Shown here one piece after another: positions 18,229 through 25,808 of a stretch of 53,505 bases of DNA. Source of the DNA: Amycolatopsis sp. (GTDB taxonomy: Bacteria; Actinomycetota; Actinomycetes; Mycobacteriales; Pseudonocardiaceae); assembly GCF_025464955.1 (NCBI RefSeq), contig NZ_JAODNM010000176.1, forward strand, positions 1-53,505. Direction: 5' to 3'. Positions within the stretch are counted from its first letter, which is position 1. Each line of letters starts with the position of its first letter. Under the pieces are notes generated by a model. It ran no database searches, was not told the origin of the DNA, and saw only the letters and a program-made list of their open reading frames with translations. The position numbers and the translations under genes are program-made.

Positions 18229-20919
18229 TCACGCCGTGGCTGCCCGGTAGGTATGGAGCTCAGCGGGAAGATCCTTCCGGTACTTCACGTTCAGCTTGCG
18301 GTAGACGCGAGTCAGGTGCTGCTCGATCGTGCTGGGCGTGATGAACAGCTTCTCCGCGATTTCCCGGTTCGTGTAGCCCGCGGCGGCGAAGGCGGCGACC
18401 CGCCGCTCCCCCTCGGTCAACGACGCGAGTCTGTCGGAGGAGTGCCGCTGCTCGACGACGTCGATGTTCGTGCACAGGGGCAGCAGCTCCGCACACAACG
18501 CAGCCGCGCCGCAGGCGTCCGCTGTCTGCCATGCCCGCCGGGCCATCGGCGACGCGCGACGGTGCTGGCTGACCGCCCGGTAGGCCCGGCTGAGGTCCGC
18601 GAGCGCACGGGCCAACTCGAACCGGTCGCCACACCCCTCCAGAATCGCAACGGCCTCGGCGAGCAGTTGCGGACGGCTGTGGACCTGGCTGGTGGCCGCG
18701 AGCAGCCGCAACGCCACACCACGCGTCCGTGACCCGTCCGGACCCACCTTCGCGAGCTGCTCGTTGATCAACCGCCGGACCTCGGCCCGGTTTTCGCCCT
18801 TGCGCAGCCAGGCTTCGGCGGCACTCGTCCGCCACGGCACCAGACCCGGCATGTCCATGCCCCAGCTCGCCATCAGTTCACCGCAGGACAAGAAGTCGGC
18901 CAACGCGGCGTAGTCCCGGTTGGTCGCCAGGTAGTACTCGCCCCGCGCGTGCAGGTAGTGGAGTCCGTAACGAGTCTGCAGCATGGTGTCGGGGATCGGC
19001 TGCTCAAGCCAGGCGACGGCGTCATCGAGCCTGCCCATCCTGGTGGCGGCGGTGATCGCGCAGCCGAGCGGGAATCCGGCCGCGACGCCCCAGCTCGTCG
19101 GCGGCAGCAGGGTGACTGCGGTTCGTGCGTCCTCGAACGCGGCCGCCAGGTCGCCTTGCCGCAGCGCGACTTCAGCCCGCACGCTGGTGAACAGCGCCTT
19201 GCTGACCGCCGTCCGCGCCTGTTCGAGCAGCAGCTCGCTCCACGACCGCGCGAGGTCCAGCCGGTCGGCGTAGACCAGCACCAGCAACGCCTGCATCGCC
19301 GACTCCGGGCCCCACGACATGCTGTCGCTGGGCCGGGCCGCCTGCAGCACGTGTTCTGCGTCGGTGACCGCCTGCTCCTGCGAGCCGTAGCTGAGCACGT
19401 TGACCAGAGCCGCCGTCGACTTGAACCACGGCCCCGCTGTCGGGTTGCCCAATCCGACCTCGTGTTTCACCGATTCGAGCGGCATTGCTCCCCGGCGAGC
19501 CAGCGGCGGGTGCGTGCACGCCAGCCAGAGTTCGGTGGCCCGCCGGTCGGCCACCGTCGACAGCTGCGGTTCCTGGTCCGAGCGCACCTCGTCAAGTACG
19601 GAGACGGCGTCGACGACACGGCCGTGCCACAGCAGCTGCCTGACGAGCGCCGTCGCGTCCCGGTCGCCGAGGTGGCCGGCCGCCATCGCCTTGGTCAGCA
19701 CCGGGAAATGGCGGACGGCCGCGGAGGGCTTCACCCGCCACTCGACCCGGGCGAGCTTGGCCACGATGGCGGCCCGATCGTCGTCGTCAACGGCGGCGCG
19801 GCCGGCGAGTTCCAGGTAGCGCACGGCCTCGTCGATCCGCTCGCCACGTAAGGCGTGCTCGGCCGCTTCGGCCAGCACCGCGCCTGTCCACGCGTTCGCC
19901 GTGTCGTCGGCGTCCACGAGAAACGGCGCGATGTCCGCGGCCGGCGCACCCTTGTCGTGCAGCAATCCCGCAGCCCGGAGACAGAGCGCGCGCCGGTCAG
20001 GCGAAGACATGTCGTCGAGCACGGCCGACCGCGCCGCCGGATGCCGGAACCCGCCCTCGTCGTCGAGCAGTCCCGCGGCGTTCATCACGTCGATCGCCGA
20101 AGTGACCGCCTCGCTGTCGGACTCGATCAGGTCACCGACCGTGACCTCGCCGAGCACAGCCAGCGCGCGGGCCACGCGCAGCACATTCGGTTCACAGCGG
20201 TGCAGGCAGCTCAGCAGCGCCTGGCGGAAGTTCGAGCCGGGAACGATCTGGGAACCGCCCGCCTTGTCCTCGAGCAGAGCCCGCACCAGCAACGGGTTCC
20301 CGCCGCTGATCTCGTACGCCGACGCCGCGCCGCCGAACAGCGTCGTGACGCTCGACTCACTCAGCGGCGCCAACTGGATGCGGCGGCAGTGTGGGTGACG
20401 CAGAAGTTCCGTGTGGAGCGGGGAATGTGCCGGCCGAGACGTGGCCGTCTCGGTAAGCACGACGAGCACCTTCGCCGAGCCGGCCCTGCGGATGAACGAC
20501 AGCAGCCAGTCGAGCGAAGGCTGGTCGGCGTGCTGTACGTCGTCGATGCCGATCAGTACGGGGTTGTCCCTGGCCAGTTCCAGCAACGACTGGCACAGAG
20601 AGTACACAGTGAGGGCGCGCGCGGCATCGTCGGCGTCGAGGTCGACCGCTGGGAGGTCGACCGCTGGGAAGTCCCCGGCGCCGAACAGTTGGCGCACCAT
20701 ACCGAACGGCAACGAGCGCTCCGCGGCGGCGCAGGTCGACCTGAGTGCGATGAAGCCGGACTGCGTGGCGTGCTCGCCGAAGACGTGTAACAGTGCGGTC
20801 TTTCCGCTCGCAACCGGACCGCTGGCCAGCGCGACGCGCCCCCGCCCTGCCTGGGCCTCGGCGGCGAACTTCTCGAGGTCGGCCCACTGCTCCTCACGCT
20901 CAGTCAACGCGGACGTCAT
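18229..20919 (-). CDS. LAL-family LuxR transcriptional regulator (pathway activator)
   Basis: An 896-residue large ATP-binding LuxR regulator. The N-terminal ATPase has a Walker A motif (GPVASGKT, residues 34-41, with Ala-Ser where the second Gly is usual) and Walker B (VLIGIDD, near residue 121). A long helical-repeat middle follows. A C-terminal LuxR helix-turn-helix (LTEGERRVAAFAAAGYTNRE..., about the last 60 residues) binds DNA. Such proteins activate macrolide clusters such as pikromycin and rapamycin. GGAGG lies 10 bases before the ATG. Two rare TTA leucine codons are in frame, at 20788-20790 (residue 44, just after Walker A) and 19849-19851 (residue 357); in streptomycetes this makes translation depend on the bldA tRNA. 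A 15-bp tandem duplication gives a PAVDLPAVDL repeat. It is divergent from the glycosyltransferase operon and convergent with the hydroxylase. The family is certain; its targets are inferred. Confidence 0.95.
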   Translation of the reverse strand: MTSALTEREEQWADLEKFAAEAQAGRGRVALASGPVASGKTALLHVFGEHATQSGFIALRSTCAAAERSLPFGMVRQLFGAGDFPAVDLPAVDLDADDAARALTVYSLCQSLLELARDNPVLIGIDDVQHADQPSLDWLLSFIRRAGSAKVLVVLTETATSRPAHSPLHTELLRHPHCRRIQLAPLSESSVTTLFGGAASAYEISGGNPLLVRALLEDKAGGSQIVPGSNFRQALLSCLHRCEPNVLRVARALAVLGEVTVGDLIESDSEAVTSAIDVMNAAGLLDDEGGFRHPAARSAVLDDMSSPDRRALCLRAAGLLHDKGAPAADIAPFLVDADDTANAWTGAVLAEAAEHALRGERIDEAVRYLELAGRAAVDDDDRAAIVAKLARVEWRVKPSAAVRHFPVLTKAMAAGHLGDRDATALVRQLLWHGRVVDAVSVLDEVRSDQEPQLSTVADRRATELWLACTHPPLARRGAMPLESVKHEVGLGNPTAGPWFKSTAALVNVLSYGSQEQAVTDAEHVLQAARPSDSMSWGPESAMQALLVLVYADRLDLARSWSELLLEQARTAVSKALFTSVRAEVALRQGDLAAAFEDARTAVTLLPPTSWGVAAGFPLGCAITAATRMGRLDDAVAWLEQPIPDTMLQTRYGLHYLHARGEYYLATNRDYAALADFLSCGELMASWGMDMPGLVPWRTSAAEAWLRKGENRAEVRRLINEQLAKVGPDGSRTRGVALRLLAATSQVHSRPQLLAEAVAILEGCGDRFELARALADLSRAYRAVSQHRRASPMARRAWQTADACGAAALCAELLPLCTNIDVVEQRHSSDRLASLTEGERRVAAFAAAGYTNREIAEKLFITPSTIEQHLTRVYRKLNVKYRKDLPAELHTYRAATA
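20638..20667. repeat. 15-bp tandem duplication inside the regulator gene
   Basis: The unit GAGGTCGACCGCTGG occurs twice head to tail (20638-20652 and 20653-20667). It keeps the frame and adds five residues (PAVDL) to the ATPase domain between Walker A and Walker B. This looks like a recent slippage event in a surface loop. Confidence 0.9.
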
Positions 20920-21016
20920 GCTCGCCGAACCTCCACCGTCGATCGCCTGCCCCGGTCTGAAGTCTAGGAGCCGAAAACTAGGATTCTTCCTGAGTTTCCA
21001 GCGAAGGATGGCCTAC
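20920..21016. promoter_or_regulatory. Divergent promoter region between regulator and glycosyltransferase operon
   Basis: These 97 bases separate two divergent starts. On the plus strand a possible promoter is CTGAAG (20957-20962), a 16-base spacer and TAGGAT (20979-20984), 32 bases before the glycosyltransferase ATG. CTAGGA occurs twice, 14 bases apart (20964-20969 and 20978-20983), which could be regulator half-sites. The boxes match the actinomycete housekeeping consensus only partly. Confidence 0.45.
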
Positions 21017-22402
21017 ATGAACTCAAGTCAGGGGCCGATCCTGTTCGTGAGCCTCCCCGAGAGCGGACTGCTGAACCCGATGCTGGTCCTGGCCGAGGAG
21101 CTGTCCCGCCGGGGATTCGAGAACCTGTGGTTCGCGACCGACGAGAACCGGCGGGCGGACGTGGAGGCCATCGACGCGGGTACGCCGGTCCAGTTCTTCT
21201 CACTGGGTGAGGTGATCTCCGACCTGTCCTCGGTGACCTGGGACGACGAGACCTACCAGAAGGTGACGCAGCGGTCGCGGTTCAAGGCGCGCAAGGCCGT
21301 CATCGAGAAGACCTTCGTGCCGAGGCTGCAGATGGCGAAATACCAGAAGCTCGAGGAGGCCGTCGACAAGATCCGGCCCTCGCTGATGGTCGTCGAAAGC
21401 ATGTGCCAGTACGGGTTCCAGTTGGCGATCACCAAGAAGATCCCTTACGTGCTGAGCAATCCGTTTGTGCCGAGCAACGCGGTGACGTCATTGGTGCCGA
21501 TCGGCAAGTCCTACACCCCGGCCGGCTTCCCCGTGCCACACACCGGATTCTCGGCGAACATGAGCTTTGTCCAGAGGCTGGCCAATCGACTGTTCCGGTG
21601 GCGCATGCTGAGCCTGTTCCTGTCGTCCACGATGAAACAGCGCAACGCGGAGGACGCCGAGGTCCGCAACGAACTGGGTATCGATCCCGCTGCCGTCGGC
21701 CAGATGACACGCGTCGAGGCCGCCGAGATCGTGCTGTCGTACTCGGTTCCCGAGCTGGACTACCCGTTCACCATTCCCGACATGTTCCGCACGGTCGGGG
21801 CGATGGTGCCACCGCTGCCGCAGGCGCCGCCCGGCGAGCTCGGCGACTGGCTCGACGCCCAGGACTCCGTCATATACATGGGATTCGGCACGATCACGCG
21901 GCTGACCGCGGCAGAGGTCGGTACGCTCGTCGAGGTCGCCCGAAGGCTGGCGGGCCGCTACCAGATCCTGTGGAAGCTGCCAGAGGAACAGCAGAAGTGG
22001 TTGCCCGCGAAGGAAGATCTCCCGGACAACCTGCGTATCGAGAGCTGGGTACCCTCGCAACTGGACGTGCTGGCGCATCCGAACGTCAACGTCTTCTTCA
22101 CGCACGGCGGGGGCAACGCCTATCACGAGAGCCTCTATTTCGGTAAGCCGATGGTAATGCGGCCGCTGTGGGTGGACTGCTACGACCAGGCCGTCCGCGG
22201 CCAGGACTTCGGTGTCAGCCTGACGCTGTCGCGGCCGCGCACGTTCGACCCGGACGACGTGGTCGACAAGCTCACGAGGGTCCTCGAAGACGGATCCTTC
22301 AAGGAGAACGCCGAACGCTTCGCCGAAATCCAGCGCGCGGCAGGCGGCAGGAAGAAGGCGGCCGACCTGATCGCCGGCCTCCCCGCACTGGCGAACGACT
22401 GA
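21017..22402 (+). CDS. Family 1 (GT-B fold) glycosyltransferase
   Basis: A 461-residue UDP-glycosyltransferase-like enzyme expected to attach a sugar to a hydroxyl of the polyketide. The donor-binding signature is clear in the C-terminal half (SWVPSQLDVLAHP, then THGGGNAYHESLYFGKPMV, about residues 345-385), and the N-terminal acceptor half starts with a Rossmann strand (ILFVSLPESG). ATG 21017 is chosen because GAAGG lies 9 bases upstream; the ATG at 21008 is too close to it, and the longer open frame upstream runs antisense through the regulator gene. The position that usually holds the catalytic histidine (GHVNP in MGT/OleD) reads GLLNP. It is first in an operon with a P450 and a ferredoxin (P450 start 28 bases downstream). 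No sugar-nucleotide genes are in the window, so the donor is either common (UDP-glucose type) or made elsewhere. Confidence 0.9.
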   Translation: MNSSQGPILFVSLPESGLLNPMLVLAEELSRRGFENLWFATDENRRADVEAIDAGTPVQFFSLGEVISDLSSVTWDDETYQKVTQRSRFKARKAVIEKTFVPRLQMAKYQKLEEAVDKIRPSLMVVESMCQYGFQLAITKKIPYVLSNPFVPSNAVTSLVPIGKSYTPAGFPVPHTGFSANMSFVQRLANRLFRWRMLSLFLSSTMKQRNAEDAEVRNELGIDPAAVGQMTRVEAAEIVLSYSVPELDYPFTIPDMFRTVGAMVPPLPQAPPGELGDWLDAQDSVIYMGFGTITRLTAAEVGTLVEVARRLAGRYQILWKLPEEQQKWLPAKEDLPDNLRIESWVPSQLDVLAHPNVNVFFTHGGGNAYHESLYFGKPMVMRPLWVDCYDQAVRGQDFGVSLTLSRPRTFDPDDVVDKLTRVLEDGSFKENAERFAEIQRAAGGRKKAADLIAGLPALAND

Positions 22403-22430
22403 CCGACTACAGCACGTGGAGGGCTCGGAT

Positions 22431-23606
22431 ATGTCGATCGCCGAAGAGGACGTGATCCCGTTCCTGCTGCGGGGGCCGGGGAAACCCTTTCCGCCGCCCG
22501 AATACGCGGAGTTGCGCCAGCGGGAGGGTCTGGTCAGGGCGAAGCTGCCGACCGGTGTTCCCGTCTGGCTGGTGACCAGGCACGAGGACGTTCGCGCCGT
22601 CCTCACCAGCCCGCACATCAGCTCCAATCCCAACCACGAGGGCTTTCCCCGCCCGGCCAAGACCGGCGGCGTGCCGTCCGCGGACGAGGTGCCCGGCTGG
22701 TTCGTGTCGCTGGACTCGCCCGAGCACGGCCGGTTCCGCAAGGCACTCATCCCGGAGTTCACCGTGCGCCGCGTCCGGGAGATGCGGCCCGCGATCCAGG
22801 CGGTCGTCGACCGGAGCATCGACGCGATGCTCGCCAAGGGCAACACCGCGGACCTCGTCGCCGACTTCGCGCTCTCGGTGCCGTCGCTGGTGATCTCGAC
22901 CCTGCTGGGGGTGCCGAACGCGGACCGGGACTTCTTCGAGTCCAAGACCCGGGTGCTGGTGACGATCAGCTCGACCGACGCGGAACGCGACAAGGCCAGC
23001 GAGCACGTCCTGCGCTACCTCAACCGGCTCATCACCATCAGGACCAAGCGCCCCGGCGACGACCTCATCAGCAGGCTGATCGCCAGCGAGACGATGTCGC
23101 TTCAGGAGCTGTCCGGCGTGGCGATGCTGCTGCTCATCGCCGGACACGAGACGACGGCGAACAACATCGCGCTCGGTGCGGTGACGTTGCTGATGAACCC
23201 GCAATGGATCGGTGACGACCGCGTCGTCGAGGAGCTGCTGCGGCTGCACTCGGTCGCCGACATCGTCGCGTTGCGGGTGGCGGTTGAGGACGTCGAGATC
23301 GGCGGACAGCTGATCAAGGCCGGCGAGGGCATCGTGCCGCTCGTCGCCTCGGCCAACCACGACGAGGCGGCCTTCGGCTGTCCCGCCCAGTTCGACCCGA
23401 GCCGGTCCGCGCGCCACCACGTCGCGTTCGGCTACGGCGTGCACCAGTGCCTCGGACAGAACCTGGTCCGGGTGGAGATGGAACTCGCCTACCGGACACT
23501 GTTCGACCGGATCCCGACACTGGAGATCGCGCAGCCGATCGAGGAACTGCCCTTCAAGTACGACGGCGTGCTGTTCGGACTGCACGCCCTGCCCGTCCGC
23601 TGGTGA
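22431..23606 (+). CDS. Cytochrome P450 monooxygenase (CYP105-like)
   Basis: A 391-residue soluble bacterial P450. The I-helix oxygen-activation motif is canonical (AGHETT, about residue 243), the K-helix ExxR is EELLR, and the haem ligand lies in FGYGVHQCLG (about residue 342). ATG 22431 is chosen because GGAGG lies 8 bases upstream; the GTG at 22416 would have no ribosome site. The gene lies between the glycosyltransferase and a 3Fe-4S ferredoxin 23 bases downstream, the usual CYP105-type arrangement in which the ferredoxin donates electrons. It is likely to hydroxylate or epoxidise the polyketide aglycone or its glycoside. No ferredoxin reductase is present, so a housekeeping one must serve. 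The position of oxidation cannot be deduced. Confidence 0.95.
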   Translation: MSIAEEDVIPFLLRGPGKPFPPPEYAELRQREGLVRAKLPTGVPVWLVTRHEDVRAVLTSPHISSNPNHEGFPRPAKTGGVPSADEVPGWFVSLDSPEHGRFRKALIPEFTVRRVREMRPAIQAVVDRSIDAMLAKGNTADLVADFALSVPSLVISTLLGVPNADRDFFESKTRVLVTISSTDAERDKASEHVLRYLNRLITIRTKRPGDDLISRLIASETMSLQELSGVAMLLLIAGHETTANNIALGAVTLLMNPQWIGDDRVVEELLRLHSVADIVALRVAVEDVEIGGQLIKAGEGIVPLVASANHDEAAFGCPAQFDPSRSARHHVAFGYGVHQCLGQNLVRVEMELAYRTLFDRIPTLEIAQPIEELPFKYDGVLFGLHALPVRW

Positions 23607-23629
23607 CGGCTTCAGCTCAGGAGACATTC

Positions 23630-23827
23630 ATGGTTCGCATCAGCATCGACACCGACCGCTGCATCGGGGCGGGGCAGTGCGTGCTGTCCTCGCCGGAGGT
23701 CTTCGACCAGGACGAGCACGGGTTCGTCGTGGTCATAGCCGACCACCCGGCAGGACCGCTGGCCGAATCGGCCCGGCTGGCCGGACGGATCTGCCCCTCC
23801 CAGACCATCACCGTCCACGAGGGCTGA
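23630..23827 (+). CDS. 3Fe-4S ferredoxin
   Basis: A 65-residue ferredoxin of the Streptomyces P450-partner type. The cluster ligands are a CIGAGQC pair near the N-terminus and a single Cys in ICPSQT near the C-terminus. With the middle Cys of a CxxC pair replaced (by Ala-Gly), the cluster is expected to be 3Fe-4S, as in SuaB/SubB-type proteins. AGGAG lies 6 bases before the ATG. It follows the P450 by 23 bases and ends the operon. Its role is electron transfer to the adjacent P450 and possibly to the second P450. Confidence 0.95.
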   Translation: MVRISIDTDRCIGAGQCVLSSPEVFDQDEHGFVVVIADHPAGPLAESARLAGRICPSQTITVHEG

Positions 23828-24059
23828 GCACGCCGAACGAGTTACCAGCCGAGTCGGTACCGGTATCCCAACGGCCCCGCCGGTAAGATCGTTTTCCGCG
23901 AGAGGAAAACGATCTTACCGAATCGGGGCCGTTGTCGTATCTTCAGGTGATCAACACCTGTGAATAGAGTTCAAAGAAGGCAGGATTAGATTGCGGTGAT
24001 CAGCGCTCCTGCTGGCCCCTTCATGACCGTGCGCCGAGGCCATGTGCTATCGAGGACGC
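23828..24059. other. Intergenic region between convergent operons
   Basis: These 232 bases have no credible gene. They hold the large hairpin at 23869-23934 and a small 6-bp stem at 23944-23960 (CAGGTG/CACCTG). The rest, about 100 bases next to the methyltransferase stop, shows nothing I recognise. Both neighbouring operons end here. Confidence 0.8.
23869..23934. terminator. Large two-part bidirectional terminator
   Basis: The inner stem is a perfect 17 bp (23881-23897 with 23904-23920) closed by a 6-base loop (GCGAGA). The outer stem is a perfect 10 bp (23869-23878 with 23925-23934, arms CAACGGCCCC/GGGGCCGTTG), separated from the inner stem by a 2/4-base internal loop. It begins 41 bases after the ferredoxin stop and faces the end of the convergent methyltransferase gene. 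AAAAC/GTTTT runs sit inside the inner stem. It should stop transcripts from both sides. Confidence 0.9.
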
Positions 24060-24914
24060 TCATGTTCGTCGGGCCACAAGCAGTAGATATCCGAACCCTT
24101 CCACGTCCACCATTCCGGGGCACGGGTCCGGCAGTGTGTTCACATCTTCCAGATCAAAATCCGGATTCGCCCGCGTCCACACCTTCGACATCTCCATGAA
24201 GGTCCGACGAGTCGTGTGCGCGCTGATATCGACGATCTCTTCGAACATGAATCCAACGTCACGAAGCATGGGCGGGTAGTTCTCCACCTTGACGGTGGTC
24301 ATCATCGAACCCTCGAGAAGCCGCTTCACGACGGGAAGTTTGACGGCTGGAATGGGGGCACGTTCGAAGAAGTCCGTCAGCACCAGCCTACCCCCTGGAC
24401 GAAGGACGCGACTGATCTCCTGGAGAACCCGTCGCCGGTCAGGCATGTGAATCACCGATTCGAGCGCAAAGGCGGCATCGAAGGAATCGTCCGGAAAAGG
24501 GAGATCCAGCGCGTCCGCGAGACGGAAATCGACTCGACCGGCGAGGTCGCCGGACTCCCCGACTGCCACTGCTTCGGTGATCTGGTCCTGACTGACGGAG
24601 ATCCCGGTGACGCGCGCACCGGTACGACGCGCCATCCGTAGCGCGGGCCCACCGACTCCACAGCCGATGTCCAGTACGTGGTGCGTGTGGTCGACTTTCA
24701 GTCGATCGATCACCATATCGGTGAGGCGGATAGCCGCGATATCAAGAGAAATGTCCTCGTCTGGCGTTTCCCAGTAGCCGAAATGCAGATGTTCGCCGAA
24801 GCCGAAGTTGGACGCTTCCTCAGCAGCGCCCAGGTCGAGGCACTCTTCCCCAAAACGGTCATACAGTCGGCCAACCTCTTCAGGAATTGCGGTAACAATC
24901 GACTTTCCCGACAT
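24060..24914 (-). CDS. SAM-dependent O-methyltransferase (EryG/AveD/RapM-like)
   Basis: A 284-residue class I methyltransferase. SAM motif I is VLDIGCGVGGPA (about residues 80-91), followed by an acidic residue region, a post-I motif (DALDLPFPDDSFD) and motif III (VLRPGGRLVLTD). This arrangement and length fit the family that includes EryG and AveD, which methylate sugar or macrolide hydroxyls; C-methyltransferases related to UbiE are the main alternative. GAGGAG lies 6 bases before the ATG. It is the last gene of the minus-strand tailoring operon, 72 bases after the dehydrogenase. Likely acceptor: a hydroxyl of the sugar, the polyol or the aryl ring. Confidence 0.9.
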   Translation of the reverse strand: MSGKSIVTAIPEEVGRLYDRFGEECLDLGAAEEASNFGFGEHLHFGYWETPDEDISLDIAAIRLTDMVIDRLKVDHTHHVLDIGCGVGGPALRMARRTGARVTGISVSQDQITEAVAVGESGDLAGRVDFRLADALDLPFPDDSFDAAFALESVIHMPDRRRVLQEISRVLRPGGRLVLTDFFERAPIPAVKLPVVKRLLEGSMMTTVKVENYPPMLRDVGFMFEEIVDISAHTTRRTFMEMSKVWTRANPDFDLEDVNTLPDPCPGMVDVEGFGYLLLVARRT

Positions 24915-24986
24915 AACCAGCTCCTCAGTCCAGACGACTCGCAGAAGTCGCCATCATTTCCAACCGGTACACACACACGTGTCTTT

Positions 24987-25784
24987 TCAGTCCGCCGACG
25001 CCCCACCGTCGACCGGCAGCACCACCCCGGTGATCCAGCGGGCTTCCTCGGAGAGCAGAAACAGCGCGACCCTGGCCATGTCGTCCGGCAGGGCCACGAA
25101 GTTGAGCGGGGAGGCCGACGCGACATGCCGTAAGATCTCTTCGGTGGGCAGCAATTTCGCCAGCATCTCGGTGGAAGTCGCCCCCGGCGCGATGGCGTTG
25201 ACGCGGATGTTGTCCGGGGCGTAGGCGATGGCGGCGCTCTTGGTCAGACTGGCGAGTCCCCACTTGGTCGCGCCGTAGTCCGGTAGTTGGGGCGAGGCCA
25301 CCAGGCCGGCGATGGACGAGGTGTTGACGATCGAGCCGCCGCCGTTGCGGCGCATCGCGTCGATCTGGTATTTCATGGCGAGGAACGTGCCGCGCAGGTT
25401 CACCGCGACGGTCTCGTCGAACTCGTCGACGCTGACCTCGTGTATCGGCTTGAGCGTCCCGCCGACGCCGTGGGCGTTGAAGGCGCTGTCCAGCCCACCG
25501 AGCCGGTCGACGGTGACCGAGACGAGATCGGCTACAGAGTCTTCGTCCCTGACGTCGCACACGACGTACGACACCTTGCCGCCCGCCGCGTCGACCTCGC
25601 CACACAGGTCACTGAGCTGTTCCTCGCGCCTTGCCGCGGCGACCACCGTCGCGCCTTCGAGGGCGAAGCGGCGGACCGCGGCGGCGCCGATGCCGCTGGA
25701 CGCACCCACGACCAGCGTCCGCTTTCCGGCGAGCCGCTGGGCATCGAACTCGATGGCTTTGGGGTGGATATTGTCAACGGGCAT
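24987..25784 (-). CDS. Short-chain dehydrogenase/reductase (SDR)
   Basis: A 265-residue classical SDR. The cofactor motif is GASSGIG (near residue 28), the catalytic Ser lies in NTSSIAG and the catalytic pair in YGATKWG (Tyr-x-x-x-Lys), and PGA follows, all as in the FabG fold. ATG 25784 is chosen because GGAGG lies 5-7 bases upstream; the ATG at 25796 would make that site part of the coding sequence. The P450 stop is only 24 bases upstream, so translation may be coupled. A rare TTA codon lies at 25131-25133 (residue 218). It may oxidise an alcohol introduced by the P450 to a ketone, or reduce a keto group; direction and substrate are not visible. Confidence 0.93.
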   Translation of the reverse strand: MPVDNIHPKAIEFDAQRLAGKRTLVVGASSGIGAAAVRRFALEGATVVAAARREEQLSDLCGEVDAAGGKVSYVVCDVRDEDSVADLVSVTVDRLGGLDSAFNAHGVGGTLKPIHEVSVDEFDETVAVNLRGTFLAMKYQIDAMRRNGGGSIVNTSSIAGLVASPQLPDYGATKWGLASLTKSAAIAYAPDNIRVNAIAPGATSTEMLAKLLPTEEILRHVASASPLNFVALPDDMARVALFLLSEEARWITGVVLPVDGGASAD

Positions 25785-25808
25785 CAAGTCCTCCATGCAT
25801 TCGGCCGG

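Noticed and set aside
20411..21016. A 200-residue N-terminal extension of the glycosyltransferase
   Set aside because: The extension is the antisense of the regulator's N-terminal part. The glycosyltransferase fold starts at ILFVSLPESG, just after the ATG at 21017, which has a ribosome site.
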